NCBI GenBank assembly: GCA_964615375.1
Contig: CAZTOW010000023.1
Coordinates: 1 to 64,000 of the forward strand
Direction of reading: 5' to 3'
DNA length: 64,000 nt
From: CAZKWG01 sp964615375
Lineage (GTDB): Bacteria; Myxococcota_A; UBA796; CAZKWG01
Shown here: piece after piece, positions 39,063 to 48,313 of the stretch
Layout: the number at the start of each line of letters is the position of its first letter
Numbering within the stretch: position 1 is the stretch's first letter
Notes under the pieces: model-generated
Database searches by the model: none
What the model was told of the DNA's origin: nothing
The model's input: only the letters and a program-made list of their open reading frames with translations
Program-made: the position numbers and the translations under genes

Positions 39063-39674
39063 ATGGTACAGATCACGCTCTCCGACTTTCTCGATTTCGT
39101 GAACAAGGCTGGTCCATCCAAGCTGACCAAGGTGCGGCGCCTGAAGCAGCGCGCGCCCTATCGACCGAGCTTCGACTACTACCGGCCCCTGCGCGAGGCC
39201 ATCGTCAGCGCGCACCGGGCGGGGTCGGATCGGCGACAATTGGATGAGATCCTCAACCAGGCTCTGGTGCGCGTGGAGGACGAGCGCGCCCAGCTCGAGC
39301 TCAGCGTCGTCGCCGACGCCTACCGCAGCTGGCTCGGCCGCAAGCGCCTCCGCTGGTTCGAGCCCGGCCGCGCGTCCTGGGTCTGCGGAGACGTCTCGAT
39401 CCTGGTAAACCCGGATCTTGGTCTGTATATTGACGGGCGGCCTTGCGCCATCAAGATCTGGTTCCGCGATGAGCCCATGGAGAAGCGCGTTCTCGACGTC
39501 GTCTTCCGCCTGATGGAGGAGGCCATCGGCGAGCTGTGCCCGGTCGGGACGCGATTCTGCGTGTTGGATGTCCGCCGGGAGCGCCTGTTCTCGCCGACCG
39601 TGGCCGTCCCGAGCGCGGGCACCCAGCTGCAGGGCGAGGTCGCCTACCTCGCGGCGACCTGGCAGACGGCCTGA
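39063..39674 (+). CDS. Hypothetical protein of unknown function
   Basis: 203 residues, soluble, mixed alpha/beta, no signal peptide. The first third is basic and helical (LSDFLDFVNKAGPSKLTKVRRLKQR). The middle has ILVNPDLGLYIDGRPCAIKIWF, a beta-hairpin-like core that reminds me of uncharacterised actinobacterial proteins with a VNPELGL segment. The rest is FRDEPMEKRVLDVVFRLMEEA. No catalytic signature is certain. ATG 39063 has GGAAGG upstream; the frame is open from 38967 but that part is AT-rich non-coding-like. Isolated gene in an AT-rich flank, so horizontal acquisition is possible. Convergent with the formimidoyltransferase gene. Confidence 0.55.
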   Translation: MVQITLSDFLDFVNKAGPSKLTKVRRLKQRAPYRPSFDYYRPLREAIVSAHRAGSDRRQLDEILNQALVRVEDERAQLELSVVADAYRSWLGRKRLRWFEPGRASWVCGDVSILVNPDLGLYIDGRPCAIKIWFRDEPMEKRVLDVVFRLMEEAIGELCPVGTRFCVLDVRRERLFSPTVAVPSAGTQLQGEVAYLAATWQTA

Positions 39675-39710
39675 GCGGCTGACGGCCCGAGCGGCTGATG
39701 GCCCGAGCGG

Positions 39711-41378
39711 CTACAGCTCGGCGCGCACGACGGCGCTGAGCCGCTCGGCCTCGGCGGCCACGGTCGCCAGGGCGGCGCTGGCGCGGGCCCGCAGCTGCTC
39801 CCGCAGGGCCTGGTCGTCGAGGCCCTTGAGGTTGATCAGCACGTTGTAGTACGCGCCCTCCGCCGCGGCGCGGGCGGTGAGCACGGCCACCCCAGCGTCC
39901 GAGCGGGCGTTCTGGTTGCCGCGCAGGGCCAGCTCGCTCAGCCGGAGGGCGTCCACGCAGCGCTCCAGCACGCGCAGGGGGACGAGGGTGGCGCCCAGCG
40001 TGGCCTCCTGGATGGCGGCGGCGCGGGCGGCCTGCTCCTGGGGGCTCTTCTTCGGGAGGCCGAAGGCCGCCATCACCGCGTCGAAGGCGACGGTGTCGGC
40101 GTCGATGTCGGAGAGGAAGGCCTCGCGCAGGGCCTGGGCCCGCACGGCGTTGTCGTCGTGCGCCGCCCAGTCGGCCTCGTAGCCCTTCTTGCCGGTGGTC
40201 AGCGCGCCGACCATGGCGGTGAGCCCGGCGGAGAGCGCGCCGCAGAGGGCGGAGACCGAGCCACCGCCGGGCGCGGGCGCGGCGGAGGACAGCGTGTCGG
40301 TGAACTGGCGCAGGGTCTGGGTGACCAGGCGGCCGTCCTTGCGGATGCGGCGCTCGATGATGCGCTGGTCGGCGTCGAAGGCCCCGAGGTCCCGGAGCCC
40401 CAGCGAGCGCACGGCGACCTCGACCAGCTCCGCCTCCGGCGCCCCGGGGTTCGCCCCCTGGCGGCGCAGGTAGTGGCGACCGGCCTCCAGCATCGCGTCC
40501 AGCGGGATGAGGCCGACCAGCTCCGAGCCGGTGACCACCACGCCCTCCTGGTCCGCCAGGCGCCGGATCTCGTCCACCACGAGGTGCGGGGGCGAGACGG
40601 TGTAGTCGGTGAAGTTGATGGAGATCTGCGCGCGATCGTACTCGGCGATGTACCAGCCGATGGCCTTGACGTGGCGGAAGAGGCCCGGGTCGCGCAGGGC
40701 GTTGCCCGCCTCGTCGCGGAGGATGACGCCGCTCGCGTCGCGCCGGGGGAGGCCCTGCTCGCGGATGAGCCCGGCCACGCGGTTGGCCTTGCGCTTGTCG
40801 CGGGTGTTGAGGTTCACGTTCCAGGCGATGAGGAAGGGGCGCGCGCCGATGACGGTGGCGCCGGCACGCTCGTTCATGGCCGCGGGGCCAAAGTCGGGCG
40901 CCCACTCGGGGTCGGCGAGCTTCGCGGCCAGGCCCTCGTACTCGCCGGCGCGGATGTCAGCGAGGTTGCGGCGCTCCGGGCGGCTGGCGGCGGCCTCGTA
41001 GAGGTAGACGGGGACGCCGAGCTCCGCGCCCACCCGGGCGCCCAGGCGGCGCGCCAGCTCGGCGCAGCCCGCCAGATCGATGCCCTGGAGCGGCACGAAG
41101 GGGCAGACGTCGGTGGCGCCGATGCGGGGGTGCTCGCCCTTGTGGTCGCGCATGTCGATGCGCTCGGCGGCGACCCGGATCGCCCGGAAGGCGGCCTCCA
41201 GCGCGACCTCCGGCGTAGCTACGAAGGTCATCACGGTGCGGTTGGTGGCCTTGCCCGGATCGATGTCCAGCAGCAGGGCGCCGTCGACGCCGCGGATGGC
41301 CTCGGCGATGGCGTCGATGACGGCCTGATCACGGCCTTCGGAGAAATTCGGCACGCACTCGACCAGCGGCTGCGACAT
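39711..41378 (-). CDS. ftcD: Bifunctional glutamate formimidoyltransferase / formimidoyl-THF cyclodeaminase
   Basis: 555 residues, the fused form known from mammals (541 residues). Residues 1-180 and about 181-330 are the N and C formimidoyltransferase subdomains: VECVPNFSEGRD at 6-17, and the catalytic His83 in DHKGEHPRIGATD. NLNTRDKRKANRVAGLIRE follows. Residues about 345-550 are the cyclodeaminase: FTDTLSSAAPAPGGGSVSALCGAL, a binding motif of the FTCD_C family, and GNQNARSDAGVA. It moves the formimino group of histidine degradation to tetrahydrofolate and releases ammonia. No other hut genes are in the window. The start at ATG 41378 is set by the conserved N-terminus. Confidence 0.92.
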   Translation of the reverse strand: MSQPLVECVPNFSEGRDQAVIDAIAEAIRGVDGALLLDIDPGKATNRTVMTFVATPEVALEAAFRAIRVAAERIDMRDHKGEHPRIGATDVCPFVPLQGIDLAGCAELARRLGARVGAELGVPVYLYEAAASRPERRNLADIRAGEYEGLAAKLADPEWAPDFGPAAMNERAGATVIGARPFLIAWNVNLNTRDKRKANRVAGLIREQGLPRRDASGVILRDEAGNALRDPGLFRHVKAIGWYIAEYDRAQISINFTDYTVSPPHLVVDEIRRLADQEGVVVTGSELVGLIPLDAMLEAGRHYLRRQGANPGAPEAELVEVAVRSLGLRDLGAFDADQRIIERRIRKDGRLVTQTLRQFTDTLSSAAPAPGGGSVSALCGALSAGLTAMVGALTTGKKGYEADWAAHDDNAVRAQALREAFLSDIDADTVAFDAVMAAFGLPKKSPQEQAARAAAIQEATLGATLVPLRVLERCVDALRLSELALRGNQNARSDAGVAVLTARAAAEGAYYNVLINLKGLDDQALREQLRARASAALATVAAEAERLSAVVRAEL

Positions 41379-41528
41379 GACCTGGCTCCTGCGGGGCGGG
41401 GGCTCTAACCCGGCGCTCAGGCCCTCGGGGGCTGCAAAGCCTCTGTCATGATTGGCGCTCGCCGTTCTCGCGCCGTCGGGCCGGGCTATCTTCCCTTCGA
41501 AGACCCTCTTCCTACGCCGGAGGCGACC

Positions 41529-44291
41529 ATGCGCTCCCTCTCCCTGACCCTGATCGGCCTGCTCGCGCTGGCCGGGTGCAACCGCGACAAGGACCCCGAG
41601 ACCGGGCTGGTGGAGACCGACGACGACGGGGACGGCTACACCTCCGACGAGGACTGCGACGACGGGGACGCCGCCATCCACCCCGACGCCGAGGAGACCT
41701 GCGACGGGGTGGACGAGGACTGCGACGGGGACATCGACGACGGCCTGGAGACCACCCTCTGGTACGAGGACGACGACGCCGACGGCTACGGCCGCGACGC
41801 CAGCAGCGTCGAGGCCTGCGCGCAGCCCGAGGGCTACGTCGCGGTGGCCGGGGACTGCGACGACCTGGACACGGACTTCTACCCGGGCGCCCCCGAGGAC
41901 GACTGCGCGGACCCCAACGACTACAACTGCGACGGCTCGGTGGGCTACGAGGACGCCGACGGCGACCGCTACCCCGCCTGCCTGGAGTGCGACGACGGGG
42001 ACGCGACGGCCTACCCGGGCGCCGAGGAGATCTGCGACGGGGTAGACGATGACTGCGACGGCGAGATCGACGATGAGGCCTCGGACGCCGCCACCTGGTA
42101 CATCGACTACGACACCGACGGCTACGGCTCGGACCGCTACTCCGTCCTCAGCTGCGATCAGCCCGAGGGCTACGTGGACAACGCCGAAGACTGCAACGAC
42201 CAGAACGACGACGCCTTCCCCGGCGCCGACGAGGTCTGCGACGGCGACGACACCGACTGCGACGGCGAGATCGACGAGGACTCCGCCGTGGACGCCTCCA
42301 CCTGGTACCTGGACGGCGACGGCGACGGCTACGGCGTCCCCGACAGCACCTGGGTCTCCTGCGAGCTGCCCGAAGGCTATGCCGCCACCGACGACGACTG
42401 CGACGACGCCGTCTTCGAGGTGAACCCCGGCGCGAATGAGGTCTGCAACGACGGGGTGGACGACGACTGCGACGGCTACGCCGACGGCGCCGACGCCGAG
42501 GGGGTCGAGATCTACTACGTGGACGCCGACGGGGACGGCTACGGCCTCGACGACTTCTCCATCGTCTCCTGCGAGCTGCCCGAGGACTACTCGGAGATCG
42601 GCGGGGACTGCTACGACGACGGCACGGAGTTCGGGGCCGGCATCAACCCTGAGGCCGACGAGATCTGTGACGATCTGGACAACGACTGCGACGGATCGGT
42701 GGACGAGGACGAGGCCAGCGACGCCACCACCTGGTACGCCGACCTGGACGGGGACGGCTACGGCGGCGAGACCGAGTTCACCACCTCCTGCGAGCAGCCC
42801 GAGGGCTACGGCGCGAGCGCGGACGACTGCGACGACGACGACGAGGGCGTCTACCCAGGCGCGTCGGAGACCTGCAACGACGGCGTGGACAGCAACTGCG
42901 ACGGCCTGCCCGACGGCTGCGGGGTGGCGGCCTCGGACGCGGACACCATCATCGTGGGCGACGAGGCCAACAGCTCCTTCGCCAGCGCGATCTCGGCGCC
43001 GGGCGACGTGGATGGCGACGGCGAGCCCGACGTGCTGATGAACGCCCCCCTGTCGGACACCATCGACACCGACGTGGGCGCCGTCTACCTGGCGTCCGGC
43101 GAGCTGGACAGCGGTCAGGTCTCGGCGAGCGACGCGGGCCTGAGCATCTACGGCGCGGACTCCTCGGACGATCGCGCCGGATCGAGCTCGGCCATCAGCG
43201 ATCTGGACGAGGACGGCTACGGCGACGTCATGGTGGGCGCCATCCGCTTCACCCAGACGCGCGGGTCGCAGCGCGGCGCGGTCTACACCCTCTTCGGGCC
43301 GCTCTCGGGCACCCAGGATCTGGCGAGCGACTACGACGTCCGCTACACCGGGCAGTACCAGTTCCTGCGCCTCGGCCTCGGCGTGGACGCCATGAGCGAC
43401 CTGGACGGCGACGGCTCGCTGGACATCGTGATGGGGGCGGGGACCTACGACGGCGCGGCCGGGGACAACACGGGCGGCGTCTTCATCGCGCTCGGGCCGA
43501 TCTCGGCCTCCAGCTCGGACATCACGACCGACGCCCTGGACGCGACCCTGGACGGTGACACCGCCGGCGACGGCATCGGCGGTGATCTCGCCACCGGCAT
43601 CGACATCGACGCCGACGGCGTGGACGATCTGGCGGTGGGCAACAAGAACTGCGACGAGGACTCGCTGGGCACCAGCGTGGGCTGCCTCTACATCCTGACC
43701 AGCTACGCCGACGGCGTGAGCGACATCGGGGACCTCTCCGATATCGTCTACGGCGAGGCGGCGGGGGACAGCTTCTCCAACAAGATCGCCGCCGCGGGCG
43801 ACATGAACGGTGACGGCTACGGCGACCTGCTGGCGGGCGCGCTGGGCAGCGACGAGGTCGGCGAGAACGCGGGCGCGGCCTACCTCTTCTACGGTCCCAT
43901 CACCACCGGGCCGGCGACCTCGGCCACCGTGCGCTTCCTGGGCGGATCCTCCGGCGACGCGCTGGGCGTCAGCGGCGCGGCCAACGGCGACGCCGACGGC
44001 GACGGGAACCTGGACATCGTGCTGACCGCCACGGGCGCGGACGAGGGCGCCTCCGGCGCGGGCTCGGCCTACCTCTTCCTGGGCCCGATCTCGGCGGGCG
44101 ACATCAGCGCGACCGACGCCTACGCCACCATCTACGGTGACGACGTGGACGTCGGGCTGGGCACCGCCGTGCAGTTCGGCGGCGCGCTGGGCGACGCGGT
44201 GGGGGATCGCATCTTCGTCTCGGCGCAGAGCGACGACCGGGCGGGCTCGGACGCGGGGGCGGTCTTCGTGTTCGAGACGCTGGGGCTCTGA
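41529..44291 (+). CDS. MopE-repeat/FG-GAP lipoprotein
   Basis: 920 residues. Lipoprotein signal with lipobox LAGC (Cys17). Seven MopE-type units (about 35-460) of EDCDDGDAAIHPDAEETCDG form, each closed by DEDCDGxIDD and separated by WYxDxDGDGYG linkers. Then seven FG-GAP-like blades (about 480-920), including GDVDGDGEPDVLMNAP and GDMNGDGYGDLLAGA; the last blade has lost the Asp loop. Same plan as the protein at 16812 but shorter, with all units of the CDG type. GGAGG ends six bases before the ATG. Expected at the outer membrane or cell surface; metal binding is inferred from the family. Confidence 0.85.
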   Translation: MRSLSLTLIGLLALAGCNRDKDPETGLVETDDDGDGYTSDEDCDDGDAAIHPDAEETCDGVDEDCDGDIDDGLETTLWYEDDDADGYGRDASSVEACAQPEGYVAVAGDCDDLDTDFYPGAPEDDCADPNDYNCDGSVGYEDADGDRYPACLECDDGDATAYPGAEEICDGVDDDCDGEIDDEASDAATWYIDYDTDGYGSDRYSVLSCDQPEGYVDNAEDCNDQNDDAFPGADEVCDGDDTDCDGEIDEDSAVDASTWYLDGDGDGYGVPDSTWVSCELPEGYAATDDDCDDAVFEVNPGANEVCNDGVDDDCDGYADGADAEGVEIYYVDADGDGYGLDDFSIVSCELPEDYSEIGGDCYDDGTEFGAGINPEADEICDDLDNDCDGSVDEDEASDATTWYADLDGDGYGGETEFTTSCEQPEGYGASADDCDDDDEGVYPGASETCNDGVDSNCDGLPDGCGVAASDADTIIVGDEANSSFASAISAPGDVDGDGEPDVLMNAPLSDTIDTDVGAVYLASGELDSGQVSASDAGLSIYGADSSDDRAGSSSAISDLDEDGYGDVMVGAIRFTQTRGSQRGAVYTLFGPLSGTQDLASDYDVRYTGQYQFLRLGLGVDAMSDLDGDGSLDIVMGAGTYDGAAGDNTGGVFIALGPISASSSDITTDALDATLDGDTAGDGIGGDLATGIDIDADGVDDLAVGNKNCDEDSLGTSVGCLYILTSYADGVSDIGDLSDIVYGEAAGDSFSNKIAAAGDMNGDGYGDLLAGALGSDEVGENAGAAYLFYGPITTGPATSATVRFLGGSSGDALGVSGAANGDADGDGNLDIVLTATGADEGASGAGSAYLFLGPISAGDISATDAYATIYGDDVDVGLGTAVQFGGALGDAVGDRIFVSAQSDDRAGSDAGAVFVFETLGL

Positions 44292-44342
44292 CCAGCTGGG
44301 CGCAGGGGGCTCCAGAACCCCGGCGACCACCGCGACGCGAGC

Positions 44343-44864
44343 TCAGAACCCAGCGCCGAGGGAGAGGTCCAGACGTGCGCCGGGCTCGGCGGGGTCCACG
44401 CTGAAGAGGGCGCCTCCGCGCAGGGTGAACAGGAGGAGCTGACCGCTGAGAGAGGGGCCGACGTAGAGGCTCCCCAGGGGTAGGCTGTCGCCGTCTCTCC
44501 AGGGATGGAAGACGTTGATCGAGGCCTGCGCGCCGAACATCCCCGGCCCTCGAAAGACCCCCTCGTAGCCGAGCGCGCCGCGGAGGCCGCCGAGTCCGGG
44601 CTCTCCCTCCAGGACGAAGCCGTTCCACATCGCCGCCCTGCAGGAGGTGCTGCCAGCGAGGCGCACCCGCAGCTTCAAGGCGAGGCTGAGGCGCTGGGGG
44701 ACGCCGGCGTGGAGCTCGGCGCCGAAGCCGAGGATGGAACGGTACGGAGAGTCGCAGAGGATCCCCAGGCAGTGGCCCATGTAGGCAGGTGGTGGCTCCT
44801 CCTCGGGGGTGGGCGCGGGCCCGTCCGCGAGGCTGGCGCCGAGGAGCAGGAGGGTCAGGAGCAT
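44343..44864 (-). CDS. Small secreted, outer-membrane-barrel-like protein
   Basis: 173 residues. Signal peptide (MLLTLLLLGASLADG), a short Pro/Glu linker (PAPTPEEEPPPAY), a Cys pair (HCLGILCDSPYR), then about eight amphipathic strands with Gly turns, ending in DLSLGAGF with a terminal Phe. The C-terminal Phe and strand pattern suit a small outer-membrane beta-barrel. ATG 44864 was chosen because it starts the signal peptide; the frame is open to 44930. No named family recognised. Convergent with the MopE gene, 51 bp apart; a large inverted repeat lies upstream of its start. Confidence 0.6.
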   Translation of the reverse strand: MLLTLLLLGASLADGPAPTPEEEPPPAYMGHCLGILCDSPYRSILGFGAELHAGVPQRLSLALKLRVRLAGSTSCRAAMWNGFVLEGEPGLGGLRGALGYEGVFRGPGMFGAQASINVFHPWRDGDSLPLGSLYVGPSLSGQLLLFTLRGGALFSVDPAEPGARLDLSLGAGF

Positions 44865-44946
44865 GGGGGCAGTGTAGGGGAGGGCGGGTTGGGTCGCCAT
44901 TCCAAGAGGCCACCCAACAGCTTCTCCCACCCGGAGAAAGAAGGTC

Positions 44947-45076
44947 GAACCGCCAAGGAGCCAAGGACGCCAAGGGTCCGAGAACCCACGTTCTGTCTGA
45001 GCGCGGCGCCGAGCCCTCTCCTCGCCCCAACCTCTCTCCGCGTTGCCCCTTGGCGCCCTTGGCCCCTTGGCGGTTC
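44947..45076. repeat. 30-bp inverted repeat (MITE-like) built of CCAAGG/CGCCAAG units
   Basis: GAACCGCCAAGGAGCCAAGG... at 44947-44976 is the complement of 45046-45076 with two mismatches. Each arm is itself a run of (C)GCCAAGG units about 10 bp apart. The spacer is about 70 bp without a gene. The right arm touches the TGA stop of the next gene on the minus strand. I recall similar GCCAAG-rich repeats in many unrelated environmental genomes; not searched. Confidence 0.8.
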
Positions 45077-46970
45077 ACTCCCCCGCCCCCTCCGCCCCCT
45101 CCTTCTTCCCCCGCCGCTCCAGCACCACCCGCTCCACGAAGGCCTGCTCCTTCTTCGCCTTCAGCTTCAGGGTCAGCGCCGCGCGCTCCTTGCCCTCGCC
45201 GCCTTTGACCTCCAGGATCGTCGCCTTGCCCTCGGGCTCGCCCGTCACGGCGCCCTCCGCGATCAGCTTCACCCCGCCCGTGCCCTCCACCCGGACCTTG
45301 TAGCGCCCGGGCTTCAGCCGCACCCCCTCCAGCGTCCCGACCCCGCCCTCGGCCAGCGCGAGCCCGAAGCGCCCCTCCTCGTCCAGCGCCGCGACCGCCT
45401 CCTCCGACGAGCCGAACAGGTACCCGGGGATCGTGACGGTGCCGCCCTCCGTCTGTACACCCACCTTCGGGCTCTCCCGCCAGAACCAGATCTTGCCCAC
45501 CGTCTCGACGGGATCGGTCCCGCGCACCATGACCCGCACATACTCCTTCTTGAAGCGAGGGTGCTTGGAGATCTGCCGGCCCGAGTCGAAGCAGATGTCC
45601 TTCTTGCCCACGATGTTGCAGAAGCTCATGAGATCGGGCTCCAGGCCCATCGTGTACTCGGCGTCGCCCAGCTCGTGGCCGATGAAGCCCTCGCCCAGGT
45701 TCTTGGGCGGGTGGGTGGCGAGGTAGCGGTCGTTGAGCCCGAGGATGTCGTGCGCGGGGAGCTTCGCCGCGTAGGGGAGCGCGCCCGCCGCCTGCGCCGC
45801 CAGGAGCGGCTGGGACTCGGAGAACGCCCGGCGGAGCACGTCGCCCAGGGAGAGCGCGTCGAACTCCCAGCGCTCGTCCAGGGCCCGGCGGTTCTCCTCC
45901 TGGCGGAGCTGCACGCCCAGCAGGATCGCCAGCAGCCCCGCGGAGAGCCCCAGGCCCAGGCGCAGGTCCCGACGGGCGAGCAGGACGGCGCCCTCTCCGG
46001 CCATCAGCGCGAGGCCCAGGATGGCGGGGAGCATCTGCCGCCAGCCGGGGAAGATGTCGCCGCCGACGCCGATGATGTAGACGACCCAGGCCAGGGTGGC
46101 CGGGCCGATGACCAGCAGCCTCGCCCGCAGCGCGCGGTCTCCCCGCGCCCCCACCAGCGCCACCCCCGCCAGCGCCAGCAGCGGCAGGTGCCCCAGCGCC
46201 CAGGGCAGCGCGTACTCCAGGCCCGTGCGCACCCGCGCCGCCGTCCAGGCCACCTTGACGTGCGCCGTGTTGGGGACGTAGTCCCCATAGTAAAGTATTC
46301 TAAAGACCAGTTGACCAAGGACCGCCACCACCGAGGGCAGGGCCAGCCCCATCAGCGGCCGGAGGCGCTCGCGCGAGACCCCCTGCGCCAGCAGGGCCCC
46401 GATGCCCACCATGCCCACCAGCAGCGGGCTGTCCGGCCGCGTGAGGCAGGCGCCCGCCAGCAGGAGGCCGGGCGGCACCAGCGCGCGGGGCTCCACCCAG
46501 GGTTGATGAATGCTGCGTTGCAGCAGAACCACCGCCCACGCGAGCTGCGCCACCAGGAGAGGCTGCTCCAGCCCGCCGATGGCCCACACCGCCACCGGCC
46601 CCGACAGCGACAGCCCGAGCCCGGCCACCGCCGCCCCCAGCGGGGAGGGCTCCTCCCGGCTGCCGAAGGCCCAGCATGCCGCCGCCACCATCGCCCCGCA
46701 GCCCAGCACGCCCAGCAGGCGCGCGGCGCTCATCAGGTCCATCCCCAGGCCCAGGATCCCGGTCAGCAGCACCCACAGCAGGTTGGAGTAGCCCTCGGTC
46801 CGCTGGTCGTCCGACCAGGTCAGCCCGCTCCCGGCGATCCAGCGCTCCGAGTAGCGCAGCGAGATGAAGGCGTCGTCGGAGATGAAGGGCCAGTAGTGGC
46901 TCAGGTGGGCCACCAGGACGGCGAGGGCGACGACGCCGATGAGGAGGGTGCGCTTCTGGGGCTCGCTCAT
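45075..46970 (-). CDS. GT-C-type multi-pass membrane protein (paralogue)
   Basis: 631 residues, about 12 transmembrane helices, then a soluble domain (about 400-631) ending in Lys/Glu-rich strands. The N-terminal loop FISDDAFISLRYSERW with an Asp pair, and TEGYSNLLWVLL, mirror NDDAYITFRYS and VEGYTNASWML in the protein at 13624. GVGGDIFPGWRQMLP is the matching second loop. An envelope glycosyltransferase is likely. ATG 46970 was used; GTG 46979 is in frame. Within it are the 15-bp palindrome (46511-46525) and an AT-rich codon patch near 46283-46316. The stop codon lies on the boundary of the inverted-repeat element downstream. Confidence 0.7.
   Translation of the reverse strand: MSEPQKRTLLIGVVALAVLVAHLSHYWPFISDDAFISLRYSERWIAGSGLTWSDDQRTEGYSNLLWVLLTGILGLGMDLMSAARLLGVLGCGAMVAAACWAFGSREEPSPLGAAVAGLGLSLSGPVAVWAIGGLEQPLLVAQLAWAVVLLQRSIHQPWVEPRALVPPGLLLAGACLTRPDSPLLVGMVGIGALLAQGVSRERLRPLMGLALPSVVAVLGQLVFRILYYGDYVPNTAHVKVAWTAARVRTGLEYALPWALGHLPLLALAGVALVGARGDRALRARLLVIGPATLAWVVYIIGVGGDIFPGWRQMLPAILGLALMAGEGAVLLARRDLRLGLGLSAGLLAILLGVQLRQEENRRALDERWEFDALSLGDVLRRAFSESQPLLAAQAAGALPYAAKLPAHDILGLNDRYLATHPPKNLGEGFIGHELGDAEYTMGLEPDLMSFCNIVGKKDICFDSGRQISKHPRFKKEYVRVMVRGTDPVETVGKIWFWRESPKVGVQTEGGTVTIPGYLFGSSEEAVAALDEEGRFGLALAEGGVGTLEGVRLKPGRYKVRVEGTGGVKLIAEGAVTGEPEGKATILEVKGGEGKERAALTLKLKAKKEQAFVERVVLERRGKKEGAEGAGE
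46511..46525. repeat. 15-bp palindrome TGCTGCGTTGCAGCA, copy 3
   Basis: Inside the minus-strand GT-C-like gene at 45075-46970; here the complementary strand is coding (Leu-Leu-Gln-Arg-Ser). Confidence 0.85.
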
Positions 46971-47075
46971 GGGGGACACAGGTAACGCCGATCTCGTCGG
47001 CGCGGGCGCGCGCTGAGGTCAAGATGCTGGCGATTCCACGCGCTATAGTGCTCCTGTCCCCCATCGGAGCTCACC

Positions 47076-48269
47076 ATGCGCACCCTCCCCGTCCTCCTGC
47101 TCACCCTCGGCTGCACCGGCGTCGGCGCCGACAAGGACAAGGACGCCCAGATTGACGACAGCGGCGAGACCGGCACCCCCAGCGGCGAGGGCGAAGGGGA
47201 GGGCGAGGGCGAGGGCGAGGGCGAGACCGGGCTGGACACCTGGTGGGGCGAGGACGGCACCATCGAGGGCTACCGCCTCTGGGGCGAGGCCACCTGGACG
47301 CTCGCCTTCGACGAGGAGGGCGAGGCGAACGGCTACACCGACTGCACCTACAGCCGCTCCTACGAGGGCGTGCAGACCCTGGACCTGGACTACCTCTGCC
47401 CGGAGTGCGAGCTCATCACGCGCGGCGTCTCTACCATGACCGACGGGTCCGACTGCTACGCCTCGGTCTTCGGGGAGGAGGACACCGGGGACCGCGTGGA
47501 GATGTGGGGCGTGGACGAGGCGGGCGGCTTCTACCGCAGCGGGCGCGACCAGGGGGCGATGGGCCTGCTGACCGAGATCACGGCGGCGGAGGGCGAGGAC
47601 ATCGCGATCACCTGGGAGAGCGACTACACGCTGACCGTGGGCGGGGCGATGACGCTGACCGCGAACGGGACCATGCGCTACGAGAAGGACCCCGAGGTCC
47701 TGCTCACCGACCCCTGGGCCCCCCGCACCGAGCCCTACGCCTGCGGCTGGCCGCAGAACGACCCGGGCACGCTCACGCTGGACTACACGCTGACCGAGGG
47801 CGGCACCTTCCCCAACGTGCGCCTGGAGGACCAGTGCGGGGATCAGCTCGCGTTGTGGGATCTGTACGGTTCTTACCTGATCATCGACAGCTCCCAGCCC
47901 GACTGCGGCCCCTGCCGGAGCATGGCCAGCGAGGCGGAGGCGTTCACGGCCCAGATGGAGGAGGAGGGCATCCCCGTCTACGTGGTCTCGCTCCTGGGCA
48001 ACGGGCTGGCTGACCCCACCAGCACGCCCGACGCCGACACCTTCGACGCCTGGGTGAGCAGCTACGGCCTCACCGACCCCGTGCTCTACGACCGCGGCTT
48101 CGGCTACGCGCTCTTCCCGGAATTCTCCGAGGCGTTCACGGGTGAGGACTTCGGCTACCCGGTCTGGCTGGTGGTGGACCCGGAGATGAAGCTGATCTAC
48201 GCCAACATCGGGTTCTCCAGCTGGGATCCGGTGGCCGAGCTCCTGCGCGAGGACTGGGAGTCGAGGTAG
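47076..48269 (+). CDS. Thioredoxin-fold lipoprotein with CGPC motif and Glu-Gly linker
   Basis: 397 residues. Signal with lipobox LTLGC (Cys13), a linker PSGEGEGEGEGEGEGETG (about 35-52), a beta-rich middle domain (about 55-235) with a Cys pair CPEC, then a TlpA-like thioredoxin domain. Its active site is DCGPCRSM (about 272-279), with the later segment DFGYPVWLVVD carrying the cis-Pro. Both redox cysteines are present, unlike the lipoprotein at 5149, so disulfide reductase or isomerase activity outside the cytoplasm is plausible. Divergent from the GT-C gene. The M32 peptidase gene follows after 44 bp on the same strand. Confidence 0.8.
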   Translation: MRTLPVLLLTLGCTGVGADKDKDAQIDDSGETGTPSGEGEGEGEGEGEGETGLDTWWGEDGTIEGYRLWGEATWTLAFDEEGEANGYTDCTYSRSYEGVQTLDLDYLCPECELITRGVSTMTDGSDCYASVFGEEDTGDRVEMWGVDEAGGFYRSGRDQGAMGLLTEITAAEGEDIAITWESDYTLTVGGAMTLTANGTMRYEKDPEVLLTDPWAPRTEPYACGWPQNDPGTLTLDYTLTEGGTFPNVRLEDQCGDQLALWDLYGSYLIIDSSQPDCGPCRSMASEAEAFTAQMEEEGIPVYVVSLLGNGLADPTSTPDADTFDAWVSSYGLTDPVLYDRGFGYALFPEFSEAFTGEDFGYPVWLVVDPEMKLIYANIGFSSWDPVAELLREDWESR

Positions 48270-48313
48270 CGCGCGCGCTCTTTCGCGTTACCCAGGGGGG
48301 TCGCGGAGGCAGC

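Noticed and set aside
41379..44330. Upstream extension of the ftcD frame to 44330
   Set aside because: Val/Ala-rich antisense of MopE/FG-GAP repeats; the FTCD family starts at the Met at 41378.
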